From Aeromonas tecta (GTDB taxonomy: Bacteria > Pseudomonadota > Gammaproteobacteria > Enterobacterales > Aeromonadaceae), in the NCBI RefSeq assembly GCF_000820185.1, contig NZ_CDCA01000011.1, forward strand, positions 1-64,000: a stretch of DNA of 64,000 nt, given 5' to 3'. Positions 47,961 to 57,639 of this stretch are shown here, in pieces; within the stretch, counting starts at the first letter, position 1; each line of letters starts with the position of its first letter. The notes beneath the pieces are model-generated. The model did no database searches. It was not told the DNA's origin and worked only from the letters and a program-made list of their open reading frames with translations. Position numbers and translations under genes: made by a program.

Positions 47961-47988
47961 TTATGGGGACGCAGCCCCCGCTTTCAAG
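47961..47988 (-). promoter_or_regulatory. Consensus sigma-32 heat-shock promoter of grpE
   Basis: On the minus strand: CTTGAA (-35, 47988-47983), a 14-bp spacer, then CCCCATAA (-10, 47968-47961), 43 bp before the grpE start codon. Confidence 0.92.
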
Positions 47989-48139
47989 GGGTAAAGGCCA
48001 TGTCATGGTCAATGACCTGCGTCAGTCGGCAATTTAGCCGCTTTTCGGCGCCGGATCCGCCGAGCCGGCATGGTGGCAGACAAATCCCCACCAAAGCGCG
48101 GTATACTCCCCTCAATACTCATCCCAGACCCGACAACCT

Positions 48140-49024
48140 ATGGATTCTCCGTTCAAAACCATCGCCCTGATCGGCAAACCCCATCATGAAGGTGCCAACC
48201 AGACCCTCAGCGGCCTCTATCAATACCTGAGCAGCCGTGGCTTTCGGGTGCTGCTCGAGAGTCGGGTCGCCCACACCCTCGGCGTGCTCTGTGATGACGT
48301 GATGGATCTGGTGCAGCTTGGGGAACAGGCGGATCTGGCCATCGTGGTCGGTGGTGATGGCAACATGCTGGGGGCGGCGCGGGTGTTGTCCCGCTTCGAT
48401 GTGGCGGTGATCGGGGTGAATCGCGGCAACCTCGGTTTCCTGACCGATCTCTCGCCGCAAGATTATCTGCTGCCGCTGGAGCAGGTGCTGTCCGGCCACT
48501 TCAAGAGCGAGCATCGCTTCCTGCTGGAGGCCGCGGTCTATCGCCACGGCGAGCGCAAGTCGAGCAATCTGGCGGTGAACGAGGCGGTACTGCACCCGGG
48601 CAAGATAGCCCACATGATCGAGTTCGAGGTCTATATCGATGGCAGCTTCATGTACAGCCAGCGCTCGGACGGCATCATAGTCGCCACCCCGACTGGCTCC
48701 ACCGCCTATTCGCTGTCGGCGGGGGGCGCCATCCTCACCCCCAAGCTCAACGCCATCACGCTCGTTCCCATGTTCCCGCACACCCTGAGCAGCCGCCCCA
48801 TCGTGCTGGACGCCGACAGCGAGGTGCGTTTGCTGGTCTCCCCCGACAACCAGGACGATGCCATGCAGGTCAGCTGCGACGGCCAGGTCACTCTGGCGGT
48901 GCACCCGGGGGACGAGATCCTCATCAAGAAGAGCAGCCACAAGCTGCACCTGGTTCATCCGCTCGATTACAGCTACTTCCACGTGCTGCGCAACAAGCTC
49001 GGCTGGGGCAGCAAGCTGTTCTGA
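48140..49024 (+). CDS. nadK: NAD+ kinase
   Basis: 294 aa cytosolic enzyme that phosphorylates NAD+ to NADP+. Motifs: GGDGN in [15 protein letters not shown] (catalytic Asp), the Gly-rich [13 protein letters not shown], the NEAV region, and [14 protein letters not shown]. Length equals the E. coli enzyme. It is divergent from grpE, the same neighbourhood as in E. coli (grpE-nadK-recN). The ribosome binding site is weak. Confidence 0.97.
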   Translation: MDSPFKTIALIGKPHHEGANQTLSGLYQYLSSRGFRVLLESRVAHTLGVLCDDVMDLVQLGEQADLAIVVGGDGNMLGAARVLSRFDVAVIGVNRGNLGFLTDLSPQDYLLPLEQVLSGHFKSEHRFLLEAAVYRHGERKSSNLAVNEAVLHPGKIAHMIEFEVYIDGSFMYSQRSDGIIVATPTGSTAYSLSAGGAILTPKLNAITLVPMFPHTLSSRPIVLDADSEVRLLVSPDNQDDAMQVSCDGQVTLAVHPGDEILIKKSSHKLHLVHPLDYSYFHVLRNKLGWGSKLF

Positions 49025-49062
49025 TAACAAGGGGCCAGCGTAGAGCTGGTCAACCCCAGCAC

Positions 49063-50235
49063 CTATATCTCGCCCGTATCGACCAGCCTGAGCCGCTCAG
49101 GCCCGGGCGCAAATTGCACCCCGTTGCGCCCGTTCTGCTTGACCCGATACATGGCCGCATCCGCCCTGCCCAGCAGATGTTCCAGATCCGCTCTGTCGGC
49201 CGGAGCACAGACGCCGCCGACGCTGACCGTAACCCCCGCGCAGGGCGGGCAGGCGCCCTGGGCGGAGCGCAACTCGATCTGAGAGCGGATCCGGTCGCAA
49301 ATAGAGAGCGCATCATGTTCATTCACCCCCGGCATGATGATGGCAAACTCTTCCCCGCCGATCCGGCCGATGAGGTCATCCTTGCGCGACTCGGACAGCA
49401 GGATCTGCGCCACGAAGCGGATCACCTCATCCCCGCAGTGATGGCCAAAGTTATCGTTGACCAGCTTGAAGTGATCGATGTCGAGCACCACCACGCTCAG
49501 CGGCAACTCCTGCACCTCCCCTTCCTGGCAGTAACGATGCGCCTGCTTGAACAGCCCTCGCCGATTGAGCAGATCGGTGAGCGGATCCCGCTCCGACAGG
49601 GCGGTCAGCTCGCTCTCCGTCTCGATATAGGCCACCAGCGGTAACAGCAGCACAGAACCGACTGTCAAGATCATGTGCATGAAGAAGACGGCGTCGAGCA
49701 GCCACGCCTCGGTACCCGCTGCCTTGATGAGCAGGGCAATGCCCTGGCTCAGCAGCACCACGAAGTGGACCAGATAGATGCAGGAGACGATACAGAGTAC
49801 CCGTTGCCGATGGCGACTAAGGGAGAAAATGAGGCAGGCACACCACAGATAGAGGGCAGACTCCATGCAGGCCAACACCAGCCGGACTTCGATCTGGGTG
49901 GCCAGGATGCCATAACCGAGCAGCAGCAGAACCACGACACGTCGGGTGATGCGCACAGCGGGCGGCTTGTCATAGAGGGCGTAAAATCCGGCCAGCAGCA
50001 GTAGCACGCTGACGAGCGAGACCAGCCCGCCAAAGAAGAATCCCCACGCTGGGTGGCGCGTCAGAATGCCGAGACTGAGCAGCAGGATGGACAACGAGAA
50101 GGCAAAGGCCGACAGCGACCAGAGCAGGAAATTTCGCCGCCCCGGCTTGACCTGATGGATAAACAGCATGAGTGACGCCGACATCAGGTTGATTGCCAGC
50201 GAGAGCAACAACAGGGTCGGCGTGTGGATAATCAT
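49063..50235 (-). CDS. Membrane-bound diguanylate cyclase (GGDEF protein)
   Basis: 390 aa. About eight N-terminal hydrophobic helices (residues 1-205) form a membrane sensor of unrecognised type. The C-terminal GGDEF domain (about residues 215-380) has an intact active site (IGRIGGEEFAII) and the allosteric inhibitory site RxxD five residues before it (RKDDLIGRIGGEEF), so it should make c-di-GMP and be feedback-inhibited. The substrate-binding DIDHFKLVNDNFGHHCGDEVI block is complete. AAGGA precedes the ATG. It is inserted between nadK and recN, convergent with nadK. Confidence 0.92.
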   Translation of the reverse strand: MIIHTPTLLLLSLAINLMSASLMLFIHQVKPGRRNFLLWSLSAFAFSLSILLLSLGILTRHPAWGFFFGGLVSLVSVLLLLAGFYALYDKPPAVRITRRVVVLLLLGYGILATQIEVRLVLACMESALYLWCACLIFSLSRHRQRVLCIVSCIYLVHFVVLLSQGIALLIKAAGTEAWLLDAVFFMHMILTVGSVLLLPLVAYIETESELTALSERDPLTDLLNRRGLFKQAHRYCQEGEVQELPLSVVVLDIDHFKLVNDNFGHHCGDEVIRFVAQILLSESRKDDLIGRIGGEEFAIIMPGVNEHDALSICDRIRSQIELRSAQGACPPCAGVTVSVGGVCAPADRADLEHLLGRADAAMYRVKQNGRNGVQFAPGPERLRLVDTGEI

Positions 50236-50426
50236 GGCTTGTCCTTAACGTGGGGCCGGGCTCCGGTGCCCGCCGGCCTGCTCCTCTGAGCCCGTTGCCG
50301 GTGGCGTGGGCAAACAGCGCTGCGCAGCCCAGCCTCTATCATAGCGCCTTATCAATAGGCCATGACTCGGCTCCCATTCCCTTGAACCGGCATTCACCCC
50401 CTCGCCATGTATAAACATCCAGTATA

Positions 50427-50446
50427 TACTGTTCAAACGTACAGTA
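50427..50446. promoter_or_regulatory. LexA (SOS) box upstream of recN
   Basis: TACTGTTCAAACGTACAGTA keeps the CTGT-N8-ACAG core and flanking TA of the gammaproteobacterial LexA site. It lies 26 bp before the recN start, where it would overlap the promoter. Confidence 0.93.
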
Positions 50447-50471
50447 ATTTGAGTCTACACAGGATGAGACC

Positions 50472-52136
50472 ATGCTGAGCCAACTGACCATCACCAACTT
50501 CGCTATCGTCAAATTTCTCGAACTCGATCTGCAAGCCGGCATGACCTGCATCACAGGCGAGACCGGGGCAGGCAAATCCATTGCCATCGACGCACTCGGC
50601 CTCTGTCTGGGCGAGCGGGCCGAAGCAAGCATGGTGCGACCCGGTAGCGACAAGACGGAGGTCAGTGCCCGCTTCCTGCTGGACGGCAACCCGGCGGCCC
50701 GTGCCTGGCTCACCGCCAATGAGCTGGAAAACGAGGGAGAATGCATAGTACGACGCGTGCTCTCCGCCGAGGGTCGCTCGCGCAGCTACATCAACGGGGT
50801 GCCCGTGCCGCTGGTGCAGCTCAAGAGCCTGGGGCAATTGCTGGTCAACGTACACGGCCAGCACGCCCATCAGTTGCTGCTCAAGCCCGATTACCAGCTC
50901 GCCCTGCTAGACGGTTACGCCGGCCACCATCTGCTGCTGGACGAAGTACGTCATCACTATCAGCAGTGGCGCCAGCTGCAAAATGAGCTCAATCGACTCA
51001 AGGCCGAGCAGCAGCAGCGCGAGGCGCGTCGCCAGCTGATCGAGTACCAGGTGCAGGAACTGGATGAATTCGCCCTGCAACCGGGGGAATTTGAAACCAT
51101 AGAGGAAGAACACCAGCGCCTCGCCAACGGTACCGAACTGATGCAGGAGTGTGGCGCCTGCCTCGACCTGCTCTATGACAACGACGAGACCACCATCGCC
51201 GGCCTGCTGCAGGTTGCGGTAGACAGGGCAGAAAGCCTGGTCGGGATGGACAGCCGTCTTGGCAACGTGCTCGGCATGCTCAACGAAGCCTTGATCGGCG
51301 TGCAGGAGAGCCATAGCGAGCTGCGCAGTTATCTCGATCAGCTGGAGCTGGATCCCGAGCGTTTCAACGAGCTGGAGGCACGCCTCTCCAAGGCCATCAA
51401 CCTGGCGCGCAAACACCATGTCAAACCGGCCGAGCTGGCCCTGCACCATCAGGATCTGGCCAGCGATCTCGCCCGTCTCAACTCGGATGAGGAGCGGCTG
51501 GAGGGGATGGAAGATGAGCTGGCTCAGGCGCGCACCGCCTTCGTGCAGGCGGCAGAGGTGCTGAGCCAGAGTCGTCAGCGCTATGCCAAAGAACTCGGCG
51601 CCAAGGTGACCAGCAGCATGCACGAGCTGGCCATGCCGGATGGCCGCTTCGCCATCGAGGTGCGCCCCGATGCCCAGAGCAGCCTGTCGCCACTCGGCAT
51701 CGATCGGGTGGAATTTATGGTCACCACCAACCCGGGCCAGCCGATCCAGCCGCTCGGCAAGGTCGCCTCCGGCGGGGAGCTGTCGCGCATCAGCCTCGCC
51801 ATCGTGGTGATCAGTGCCCGCAAGATCTCGACACCGACCCTCATCTTCGATGAAGTGGACGTGGGGATCAGCGGCCCGACCGCAGCCGTGGTCGGCCGCC
51901 TGCTGCGCCAGCTCGGCGAGTCCACTCAGGTGATGGTGGTTACTCACCTGCCCCAGGTCGCCGGCAAGGGCCACCAGCACATGGTGGTCAGCAAGCATAC
52001 CGATGGCAAGACCACCGAGACCCAGATGCAGGCACTCAATCCCAAGGCCCGTCTGAACGAACTGGCGCGCCTGCTCGGTGGCGATCAGATCACCGACAAC
52101 ACCTTGGCCAATGCCCGCGAGCTGCTCGCCTCCTGA
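50472..52136 (+). CDS. recN: DNA repair protein RecN
   Basis: 554 aa SMC-like protein that tethers DNA at double-strand breaks. Walker A GETGAGKS (about residue 35), a long central coiled coil (QQWRQLQNELNRLKAEQQQREARRQL, broken over residues 160-370), the ABC signature KVASGGELSRISLAI, and Walker B TLIFDEVDVGISG. It is SOS-regulated, as shown by the LexA box. AGGA lies before the ATG. Confidence 0.97.
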   Translation: MLSQLTITNFAIVKFLELDLQAGMTCITGETGAGKSIAIDALGLCLGERAEASMVRPGSDKTEVSARFLLDGNPAARAWLTANELENEGECIVRRVLSAEGRSRSYINGVPVPLVQLKSLGQLLVNVHGQHAHQLLLKPDYQLALLDGYAGHHLLLDEVRHHYQQWRQLQNELNRLKAEQQQREARRQLIEYQVQELDEFALQPGEFETIEEEHQRLANGTELMQECGACLDLLYDNDETTIAGLLQVAVDRAESLVGMDSRLGNVLGMLNEALIGVQESHSELRSYLDQLELDPERFNELEARLSKAINLARKHHVKPAELALHHQDLASDLARLNSDEERLEGMEDELAQARTAFVQAAEVLSQSRQRYAKELGAKVTSSMHELAMPDGRFAIEVRPDAQSSLSPLGIDRVEFMVTTNPGQPIQPLGKVASGGELSRISLAIVVISARKISTPTLIFDEVDVGISGPTAAVVGRLLRQLGESTQVMVVTHLPQVAGKGHQHMVVSKHTDGKTTETQMQALNPKARLNELARLLGGDQITDNTLANARELLAS

Positions 52137-52146
52137 CATCCCGAGC

Positions 52147-52168
52147 GGGAGGGGGTCAGTCCCCTCCC
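52147..52168 (+). terminator. Possible recN terminator
   Basis: 8-bp stem GGGAGGGG / CCCCTCCC with a 6-nt loop, 10 bp after the recN stop; no T-run follows. Confidence 0.5.
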
Positions 52169-52419
52169 ACCGGCTCACAACGACATATTTGACTGCACAT
52201 TCATCATTTAACAGCGCTGTTCATCTACTGAAATACCACCAATAGTCATAACCCCTCATACGAGCAGCAACAGGCCATATTGATCCCGTGTCGGCCTGAC
52301 AGTAGAGTGAGTCGGTAAAGGCGATGACTCACCCCCGCGCCCACCCTATACTCCTCTTTACCCTGGCTTGGCCTCCTATCAGGCTGTCAAAGCGCCAACC
52401 CCGACATCAGGACTCCCCC

Positions 52420-53301
52420 ATGCTTCATGTGTTTGGTCACAAGAACCCCGACAGCGACAGCATCTGCACCGCGCTGGTCACCGCCGACTGGCTCAATGGC
52501 CAGGGTCGCCCCGCCCAGGCCTTCGCCCTCGGCACCCCCATCGCCGAAACCCGCTTCATCCTGGAGACGGCAGGGGTCGAGGCGCCGCCCGTGCTCACTG
52601 GCAGTGTGGCCGACAAGCCGGTCTTTCTGGTGGATTTCAGCGAGCTGGAGCAAGGGCCGGACGGGCTGGCTGATGCCGATGTGCAGGGACTTATCGACCA
52701 TCACCGCATCGGCACCCTGATCACCCGCGGCCCGCTCGATGCCTGGGTCAGGGCGGTCGGTTGCAGCGCCACCGTGTTGCTGGAGCTGATGGGCTATGAC
52801 GGTTTGTCCCGTGCCCAGGCTCGGCTACTGCTGGGCGCCATCGTCAGCGACACCTTCAACTTCACCTCCCCCACCACCACGGCGCAGGACAAGAGTGCGG
52901 TCGAGAGGCTGTTGCCCATCGCCGAGCTCGAGCTGGCCCCCTTTGCCCAGACTCTGCTGGAGCGCCGCACCCAGCTCGGAGACGCCCCCCTGAGCGAGGC
53001 GCTCGTCGCCGACGAGAAGGCGTATCAGATAGCGGGCCACTCCCTGATGGTCAGCCAGATCTGCGTGATGAATCCGGCAGAGATCCTGGCCCGCAAGGAT
53101 GAGCTGCAACGCGCCATGCAGGATCGGCTGAGATCCGAAAAGCTGGATGCCTATGTGCTGATGCTGACCGATCTCGCCAAGGGGAACAGCCAACTCTTCT
53201 TCGCCAGCAACGGCATCTTGCCAGCGGACCCGGTCCGGCTGGACGGCGCCGTCAGCCGCAAGAAAGAAGGACTACCCTGGCTCGCCAGCCACTTCGCCTG
53301 A
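52420..53301 (+). CDS. Manganese-dependent inorganic pyrophosphatase (family II, DHH)
   Basis: 293 aa from the ATG at 52420 with AGGA upstream. The N-terminal DHH domain has GHKNPDSDSICTA (metal ligands His, Asp, Asp), VDFSE and the signature LIDHHRIG. The C-terminal DHHA2 domain ends SRKKEGLPWL, with the substrate-binding Arg-Lys-Lys. It hydrolyses pyrophosphate with Mn2+ or Co2+. Family II enzymes are best known in Firmicutes but occur in Vibrio-like gammaproteobacteria. Confidence 0.92.
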   Translation: MLHVFGHKNPDSDSICTALVTADWLNGQGRPAQAFALGTPIAETRFILETAGVEAPPVLTGSVADKPVFLVDFSELEQGPDGLADADVQGLIDHHRIGTLITRGPLDAWVRAVGCSATVLLELMGYDGLSRAQARLLLGAIVSDTFNFTSPTTTAQDKSAVERLLPIAELELAPFAQTLLERRTQLGDAPLSEALVADEKAYQIAGHSLMVSQICVMNPAEILARKDELQRAMQDRLRSEKLDAYVLMLTDLAKGNSQLFFASNGILPADPVRLDGAVSRKKEGLPWLASHFA

Positions 53302-53624
53302 CCAGAGTTCTGGCGTACATAGCCGTACAGACCTGACTCACCTTCTTTGCTCTCACTCGCACCACGCCCTCATGCCATCGGCATGAGGGCTATCGGTATC
53401 ACATCGAATCCATCCGCAACTAAAACATAACAATTCCTTCATTTTCCATTCAACTCAATCTGTTATGATGATGTAAACGGATCCGTTGCGCCGTGCTTAT
53501 TCTGACAAGGAGTGACGCTGGAAAGCATAAAACGGGTTCGTTTGAACTGATATTTCGCGGGTTCTGGATGATGCAGGCGAGTGCCTCCTTCCCCTTGACC
53601 CGCACCTGCCAAGGAGAACTGCTT
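53302..53624 (+). other. Intergenic region upstream of the universal stress gene
   Basis: A hairpin (53366-53390) closes the pyrophosphatase gene. An extended -10 (TGTTATGAT, 53461-53469) and the palindrome ACGGATCCGT (53477-53486) follow, then a long leader to AAGGAG at 53611. No second gene is seen, although the downstream frame is open to 53493. Confidence 0.5.
53366..53390 (+). terminator. Possible pyrophosphatase-gene terminator
   Basis: Perfect 11-bp stem GCCCTCATGCC / GGCATGAGGGC with a 3-nt loop; weak T content afterwards. Confidence 0.55.
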
Positions 53625-54065
53625 ATGACCCCGACCAATATAGTGTTGTTGCTGGAAGGCAAGGATTACGAGCAGGAGACGCTGGCCAAGGCCAGTCAGC
53701 TGGCACAAGCCATGGGGGCTGAGCTGACCCTGTTGCACCTGACTCACAGCAGCAAAATACGCCAACGCAGCCTGTCACTGTCCCAGGAGGAGCGCAGTGC
53801 CCAGGGAACCCTGGATGCCAAGGCCACCATCAGCCAACTCATCACCCAGCTGCGCCACCCGGTGGATTACCAGTGTCTGGTGGTGGATGAGGTGGTATCG
53901 GATCTGAAACGCTGGTTGGCCGCTCACCCCATGGATCTGCTGCTCATTGGCAGCCGTCACCACTGGATGGAAGGATCCCTGGCTCGGCTGCTCATCTACA
54001 AACTGCCCATCGATATCCAGATCTGCCACGAGCCCTATGCCGAACAGCTCAAGGCCGTCGGTTAA
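53625..54065 (+). CDS. Universal stress protein (UspA family)
   Basis: 146 aa from the ATG at 53625, fixed by AAGGAG at 53611-53616. The Rossmann-like USP fold is seen in NIVLLLEGKDYEQETLAKASQLAQAMGAELTLLH and in DLLLIGSRHHWMEG. The C-terminal nucleotide-binding pattern G-2x-G-9x-G(S/T) is not intact (SRHHWMEGSLARLLIY), so ATP binding is doubtful, as in the UspA subgroup. Its role in stress survival is family knowledge. Confidence 0.82.
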   Translation: MTPTNIVLLLEGKDYEQETLAKASQLAQAMGAELTLLHLTHSSKIRQRSLSLSQEERSAQGTLDAKATISQLITQLRHPVDYQCLVVDEVVSDLKRWLAAHPMDLLLIGSRHHWMEGSLARLLIYKLPIDIQICHEPYAEQLKAVG

Positions 54066-54085
54066 TCGGTTGGTGCATCTTCCAG

Positions 54086-54110
54086 GGCCCGCTCCATCAG
54101 CGGGCCTTTA
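54086..54110 (+). terminator. Terminator of the universal stress gene
   Basis: 8-bp stem GGCCCGCT / AGCGGGCC with a 5-nt loop followed by TTTATTTG. Confidence 0.85.
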
Positions 54111-54316
54111 TTTGCCTCTCTGCCTCGTTTCAATCCGATGTCACTGACGCCGCCCCCCTTCTCAGCTCCTCACATACGCCAGCCCCTCGGCCTGAGTCGC
54201 CCGTTAATAACAATTTCATCTACATGATTTCTTACACATTGCTTGCTGTTGTTTAAGCCCCGTTTGCTGCAGGATATTGCCCTTGCACGCCGTCGCACGT
54301 TTCGTTCAGGTGATAA

Positions 54317-55480
54317 ATGAAAATACTCCCCAAGCAGGGCAAGCTCGCTCTGCTCGTCCTCGTACTGCTAGCCATCATCGTCTGGCTGGCATGGCCCAGT
54401 AAAACCCCGACCCCGGTGCTGAGTGCATCTGTCACCCGTCAGGACGTGGAGCAGACGGTGCTGGCCAGCGGCGTCCTGCAGGCCATCGAACAGGTGGACG
54501 TGGGTGCCCAGGTCTCGGGCCAGGTCACCTATCTCGCCGTCGAGGCCGGGCAACAGGTCAAGCAGGGGGATCTGCTGGCAGAGATTGACCCATTGATCGC
54601 CCAGAACAACTTAAAGACCGCGGAAGCAGACTTGGCCAGCCGCCGCGCCCAGCTCAAGATCAAGCAGGCGCAGCTCAAGCAAAACGATCTGGCCTGGCGT
54701 CGTCAGCAGCAGATGTTCAAGCAGGAGGCGAGCTCGCGCGCCGATCTGGAAAGCGCCGAGGCGCAGCTGGCGGTCACCAGGGCTGAGTTGCAAAGCGCCC
54801 AGGCCGATATCGACAGTGCCGTCATCAAGGTGGATCGCACCAAGACCGAGCTTGGCTACAACCGTATTCAGGCCCCCATGGACGGGACCGTGGTCTCCAT
54901 CGTGACCCGTCAGGGCCAGACCCTGGCCGCCAGCCAGACGGTACCAACCCTGCTCAAGCTCGCCGACCTGGAGACCATGACGGTCAAGGCCCAGATCTCC
55001 GAGGCCGATGTCAGCAAGGTCAGGGCCGGCATGCCGGTTTACTTCACCCTGATTGGGGATCCGGATACCCGTTATCACGCCACCCTGCGCACCGTCGAGC
55101 TGGCGCCCACCAACATCAACGAGCTGAGTTCCAGCACCACGGCAACCAGTAATGCGGCCGTCTACTACTATGCCCTGTTCGATGTGCCCAACCCAGACCA
55201 TCAGCTGCGGGTCGCCATGACCACCCAGGTCACCATAGTGCTGGGTGAACGCAAGCAGGTGTTGGCCATCCCGCAGACCGCGCTCGGCAAGAAGCTGGGG
55301 GACAACGAATATGAAGTCACCCTGCTCACCGACGATGAGCAAAAAGAGACCCGCCGCATCCAGACCGGCATGAAGGATGACATCAAGATTGAGGTGGTGA
55401 GCGGGCTGCAGGAGCATGACAAGGTCACCCTGGAGCAGGGCAAGCCGGTCCACGGCGATGACATGGAGGTGATGCCGTGA
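54317..55480 (+). CDS. macA: Macrolide-type ABC exporter periplasmic adaptor MacA
   Basis: 387 aa. One N-terminal membrane helix (LALLVLVLLAIIVWLAW), then lipoyl halves around a long coiled coil (KTAEADLASRRAQLKIKQAQLKQND...), a beta-barrel, and an MP domain, as in E. coli MacA. It links MacB to an outer-membrane channel. The stop overlaps the macB GTG start (GTGA, 55477-55480). It is the first gene of a three-gene exporter operon. Confidence 0.93.
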   Translation: MKILPKQGKLALLVLVLLAIIVWLAWPSKTPTPVLSASVTRQDVEQTVLASGVLQAIEQVDVGAQVSGQVTYLAVEAGQQVKQGDLLAEIDPLIAQNNLKTAEADLASRRAQLKIKQAQLKQNDLAWRRQQQMFKQEASSRADLESAEAQLAVTRAELQSAQADIDSAVIKVDRTKTELGYNRIQAPMDGTVVSIVTRQGQTLAASQTVPTLLKLADLETMTVKAQISEADVSKVRAGMPVYFTLIGDPDTRYHATLRTVELAPTNINELSSSTTATSNAAVYYYALFDVPNPDHQLRVAMTTQVTIVLGERKQVLAIPQTALGKKLGDNEYEVTLLTDDEQKETRRIQTGMKDDIKIEVVSGLQEHDKVTLEQGKPVHGDDMEVMP

Positions 55481-57639
55481 GTGAGCCCCTGATCCGGCTC
55501 AAGGGGATAGAGCGGCGCTACCAGAGCGGAGAGCAGGAAGTGACAGTGCTGCATCCGCTGGACCTGACCATAGCGGCGGGAGAAATGGTCGCCATCGTCG
55601 GCGCCTCCGGCTCGGGCAAATCCACCCTGATGAACCTGCTGGGTTGCCTCGACAGGCCGAGCGCGGGTCAATACCTGTTTCGCGGCCAGGACACCGCCAG
55701 TCTGGATGCCCTCGCCCTGGCCCGGCTGCGCTGTCACCACTTCGGCTTCATCTTCCAGCGCTATCACCTGTTGCCGCATCTCGATGCCGCCGCCAACGTG
55801 GAGATCCCGGCCATCTACGCCGGCATGCCACGCCCCGTGCGCCAGGCTCGTGCCCGCACCCTGCTCGCGCGCCTCGGCTTGAGCGATCGCAGCCATCACA
55901 GACCGGGCCAGCTCTCCGGTGGCCAGCAGCAGCGGGTCAGTATCGCCCGTGCGTTGGCCAATGGCGGCGAGGTGATCCTGGCCGATGAGCCCACCGGCGC
56001 CCTCGACAGCCACAGCGGCAAGGAGGTGATGGCCATCTTGAAAGAGCTGCATGCCCAGGGCCACACCATCATACTGGTGACCCACGACATGGCAGTGGCC
56101 AACCACGCCGATCGCATCATCACCCTGCGCGATGGGCGGGTGGTAGAAGACAGCGGCCAGTCCGCAAAGAGCGCCAACCACAACGATCGGATCGACACCC
56201 TGCCCGATGGCCGGGTGGTAGAAGACAGCGGCCAGTCAGCAAAGAGCGCCAACTACACCGATCGGATCGACACCCTGCGCGATAAGCGGGTGGAGCAAGA
56301 CAGCGCGCAGCAGGTGACGCCCTCCCGTCCGACCGCACTGCCAACGCCCCAGACCGATGGTCAGCCGGCAAGTACGCCTAACCAGAGCCCGGCGACCGCC
56401 GCCGCGCCGAACACAGTGTTCACCGCCAAGAGCGGCAGCAAGGGCTGGGATCGCTATCGAGAGGCGGGCCGCATGGCCCTGCATGCCATGCTGGCCCACC
56501 GTATGCGCACCTTCCTCACCATGCTTGGCATCATCATCGGCATCGCCGCCGTGGTCAGCGTGGTTGCCCTCGGCCAGGGTGCACGCGCCAAGGTGATCAA
56601 CGACATCAATGCCATGGGCACCAATACCATCGATATCTTCCCCGGCAAGGATTGGGGGGATGAGAAGGCGGCCAGCATCCAGACCCTGAACGAGCGGGAT
56701 CTCGACGCCCTGCTCGGCCAACCCTATCTGGAAGGGGCCAGCCCCCAGATTGCAACCTCGGGTCAGCTGCGTTATCGCAACAAGACCAGCAGCGGCAACG
56801 TGGTCGGGGTCGGCAGCGACTTCTTCCGGGTCAAGGGCATGACCCTCACCCAGGGCCGCCTACTCGATGCACGGGATATCCAGAGTCGGACGGCGGTGGC
56901 CGTGGTGGACGGCAAGACCATCGAGAGCCTGCTCGGCAAGGTGAACCCCATCGGCCAGGTGGTGCTGGTCGGCACCCTACCGGTGCGCATCATCGGCGTG
57001 GTAGCGCAGGAGACCGGCTTTGGCCGCAGCAGTCAGTCGGTCACCGTCTGGCTGCCCTACAGCGCCGTGATGAGCCGCCTCATCTCCCAGAACCATTTCA
57101 GCCAGATCACCATCCGGGTCAAGGACGGGATCCAGCCCGCCCTGGCCGAGCAGGCCGCGGTGGCGCTGCTCACCCAACGCCACGGGGTGAAGGACTTCTT
57201 CACCTTCAGCAGCGACAGCATCATCAAGTCGGTGGAAAAGACCACCGCCACCATGACGTTGCTGGTCTCCGCCATCGCGGTGATCTCGCTCATCGTCGGC
57301 GGGGTCGGGGTGATGAACATCATGCTGGTGTCGGTGGTAGAGCGCACCCGGGAGATCGGCATCCGCATCGCGGTGGGCGCGCGCCAGTCCGACATTTTGC
57401 AGCAATTTCTGATCGAGGCGGTGATGGTCAGCCTGCTGGGCGGCCTACTCGGCATCGGCCTCGCCCTGCTCATCAGCCTCGTCTTCTCACTGTTCGTGGA
57501 GAGCTTCCAGATGCACTTCTCACTCTTCTCCATTCTGATGGCCTTTGGCTGCTCCTCGCTCATCGGGATCCTGTTTGGCTACCTGCCGGCCCGCAATGCG
57601 GCCCGGCTCGATCCGGTCGAGGCGCTGGCGAGGGAATGA
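55477..57639 (+). CDS. macB: ABC exporter MacB with an expanded, repeat-bearing linker
   Basis: 720 aa, against about 648 in E. coli. The N-terminal ATPase has Walker [10 protein letters not shown], signature [15 protein letters not shown], Walker [13 protein letters not shown] and switch His [11 protein letters not shown] linker of about 110 residues contains three 25-residue repeats (56110-56334), then a four-helix FtsX-type membrane part with a large periplasmic domain between helices 1 and 2. The start is GTG, overlapping macA. It exports macrolides, toxins or lipopeptides in relatives; the substrate here is unknown. Confidence 0.94.
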   Translation: MSEPLIRLKGIERRYQSGEQEVTVLHPLDLTIAAGEMVAIVGASGSGKSTLMNLLGCLDRPSAGQYLFRGQDTASLDALALARLRCHHFGFIFQRYHLLPHLDAAANVEIPAIYAGMPRPVRQARARTLLARLGLSDRSHHRPGQLSGGQQQRVSIARALANGGEVILADEPTGALDSHSGKEVMAILKELHAQGHTIILVTHDMAVANHADRIITLRDGRVVEDSGQSAKSANHNDRIDTLPDGRVVEDSGQSAKSANYTDRIDTLRDKRVEQDSAQQVTPSRPTALPTPQTDGQPASTPNQSPATAAAPNTVFTAKSGSKGWDRYREAGRMALHAMLAHRMRTFLTMLGIIIGIAAVVSVVALGQGARAKVINDINAMGTNTIDIFPGKDWGDEKAASIQTLNERDLDALLGQPYLEGASPQIATSGQLRYRNKTSSGNVVGVGSDFFRVKGMTLTQGRLLDARDIQSRTAVAVVDGKTIESLLGKVNPIGQVVLVGTLPVRIIGVVAQETGFGRSSQSVTVWLPYSAVMSRLISQNHFSQITIRVKDGIQPALAEQAAVALLTQRHGVKDFFTFSSDSIIKSVEKTTATMTLLVSAIAVISLIVGGVGVMNIMLVSVVERTREIGIRIAVGARQSDILQQFLIEAVMVSLLGGLLGIGLALLISLVFSLFVESFQMHFSLFSILMAFGCSSLIGILFGYLPARNAARLDPVEALARE
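56110..56334 (+). repeat. Three 75-bp in-frame tandem repeats inside macB
   Basis: Units begin at 56110, 56185 and 56260. The first two are nearly identical ([23 protein letters not shown]), and the third diverges after about 45 bp ([18 protein letters not shown]). Each unit repeats the last strand of the ATPase domain plus linker, adding about 50 residues without breaking the frame. Confidence 0.95.
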
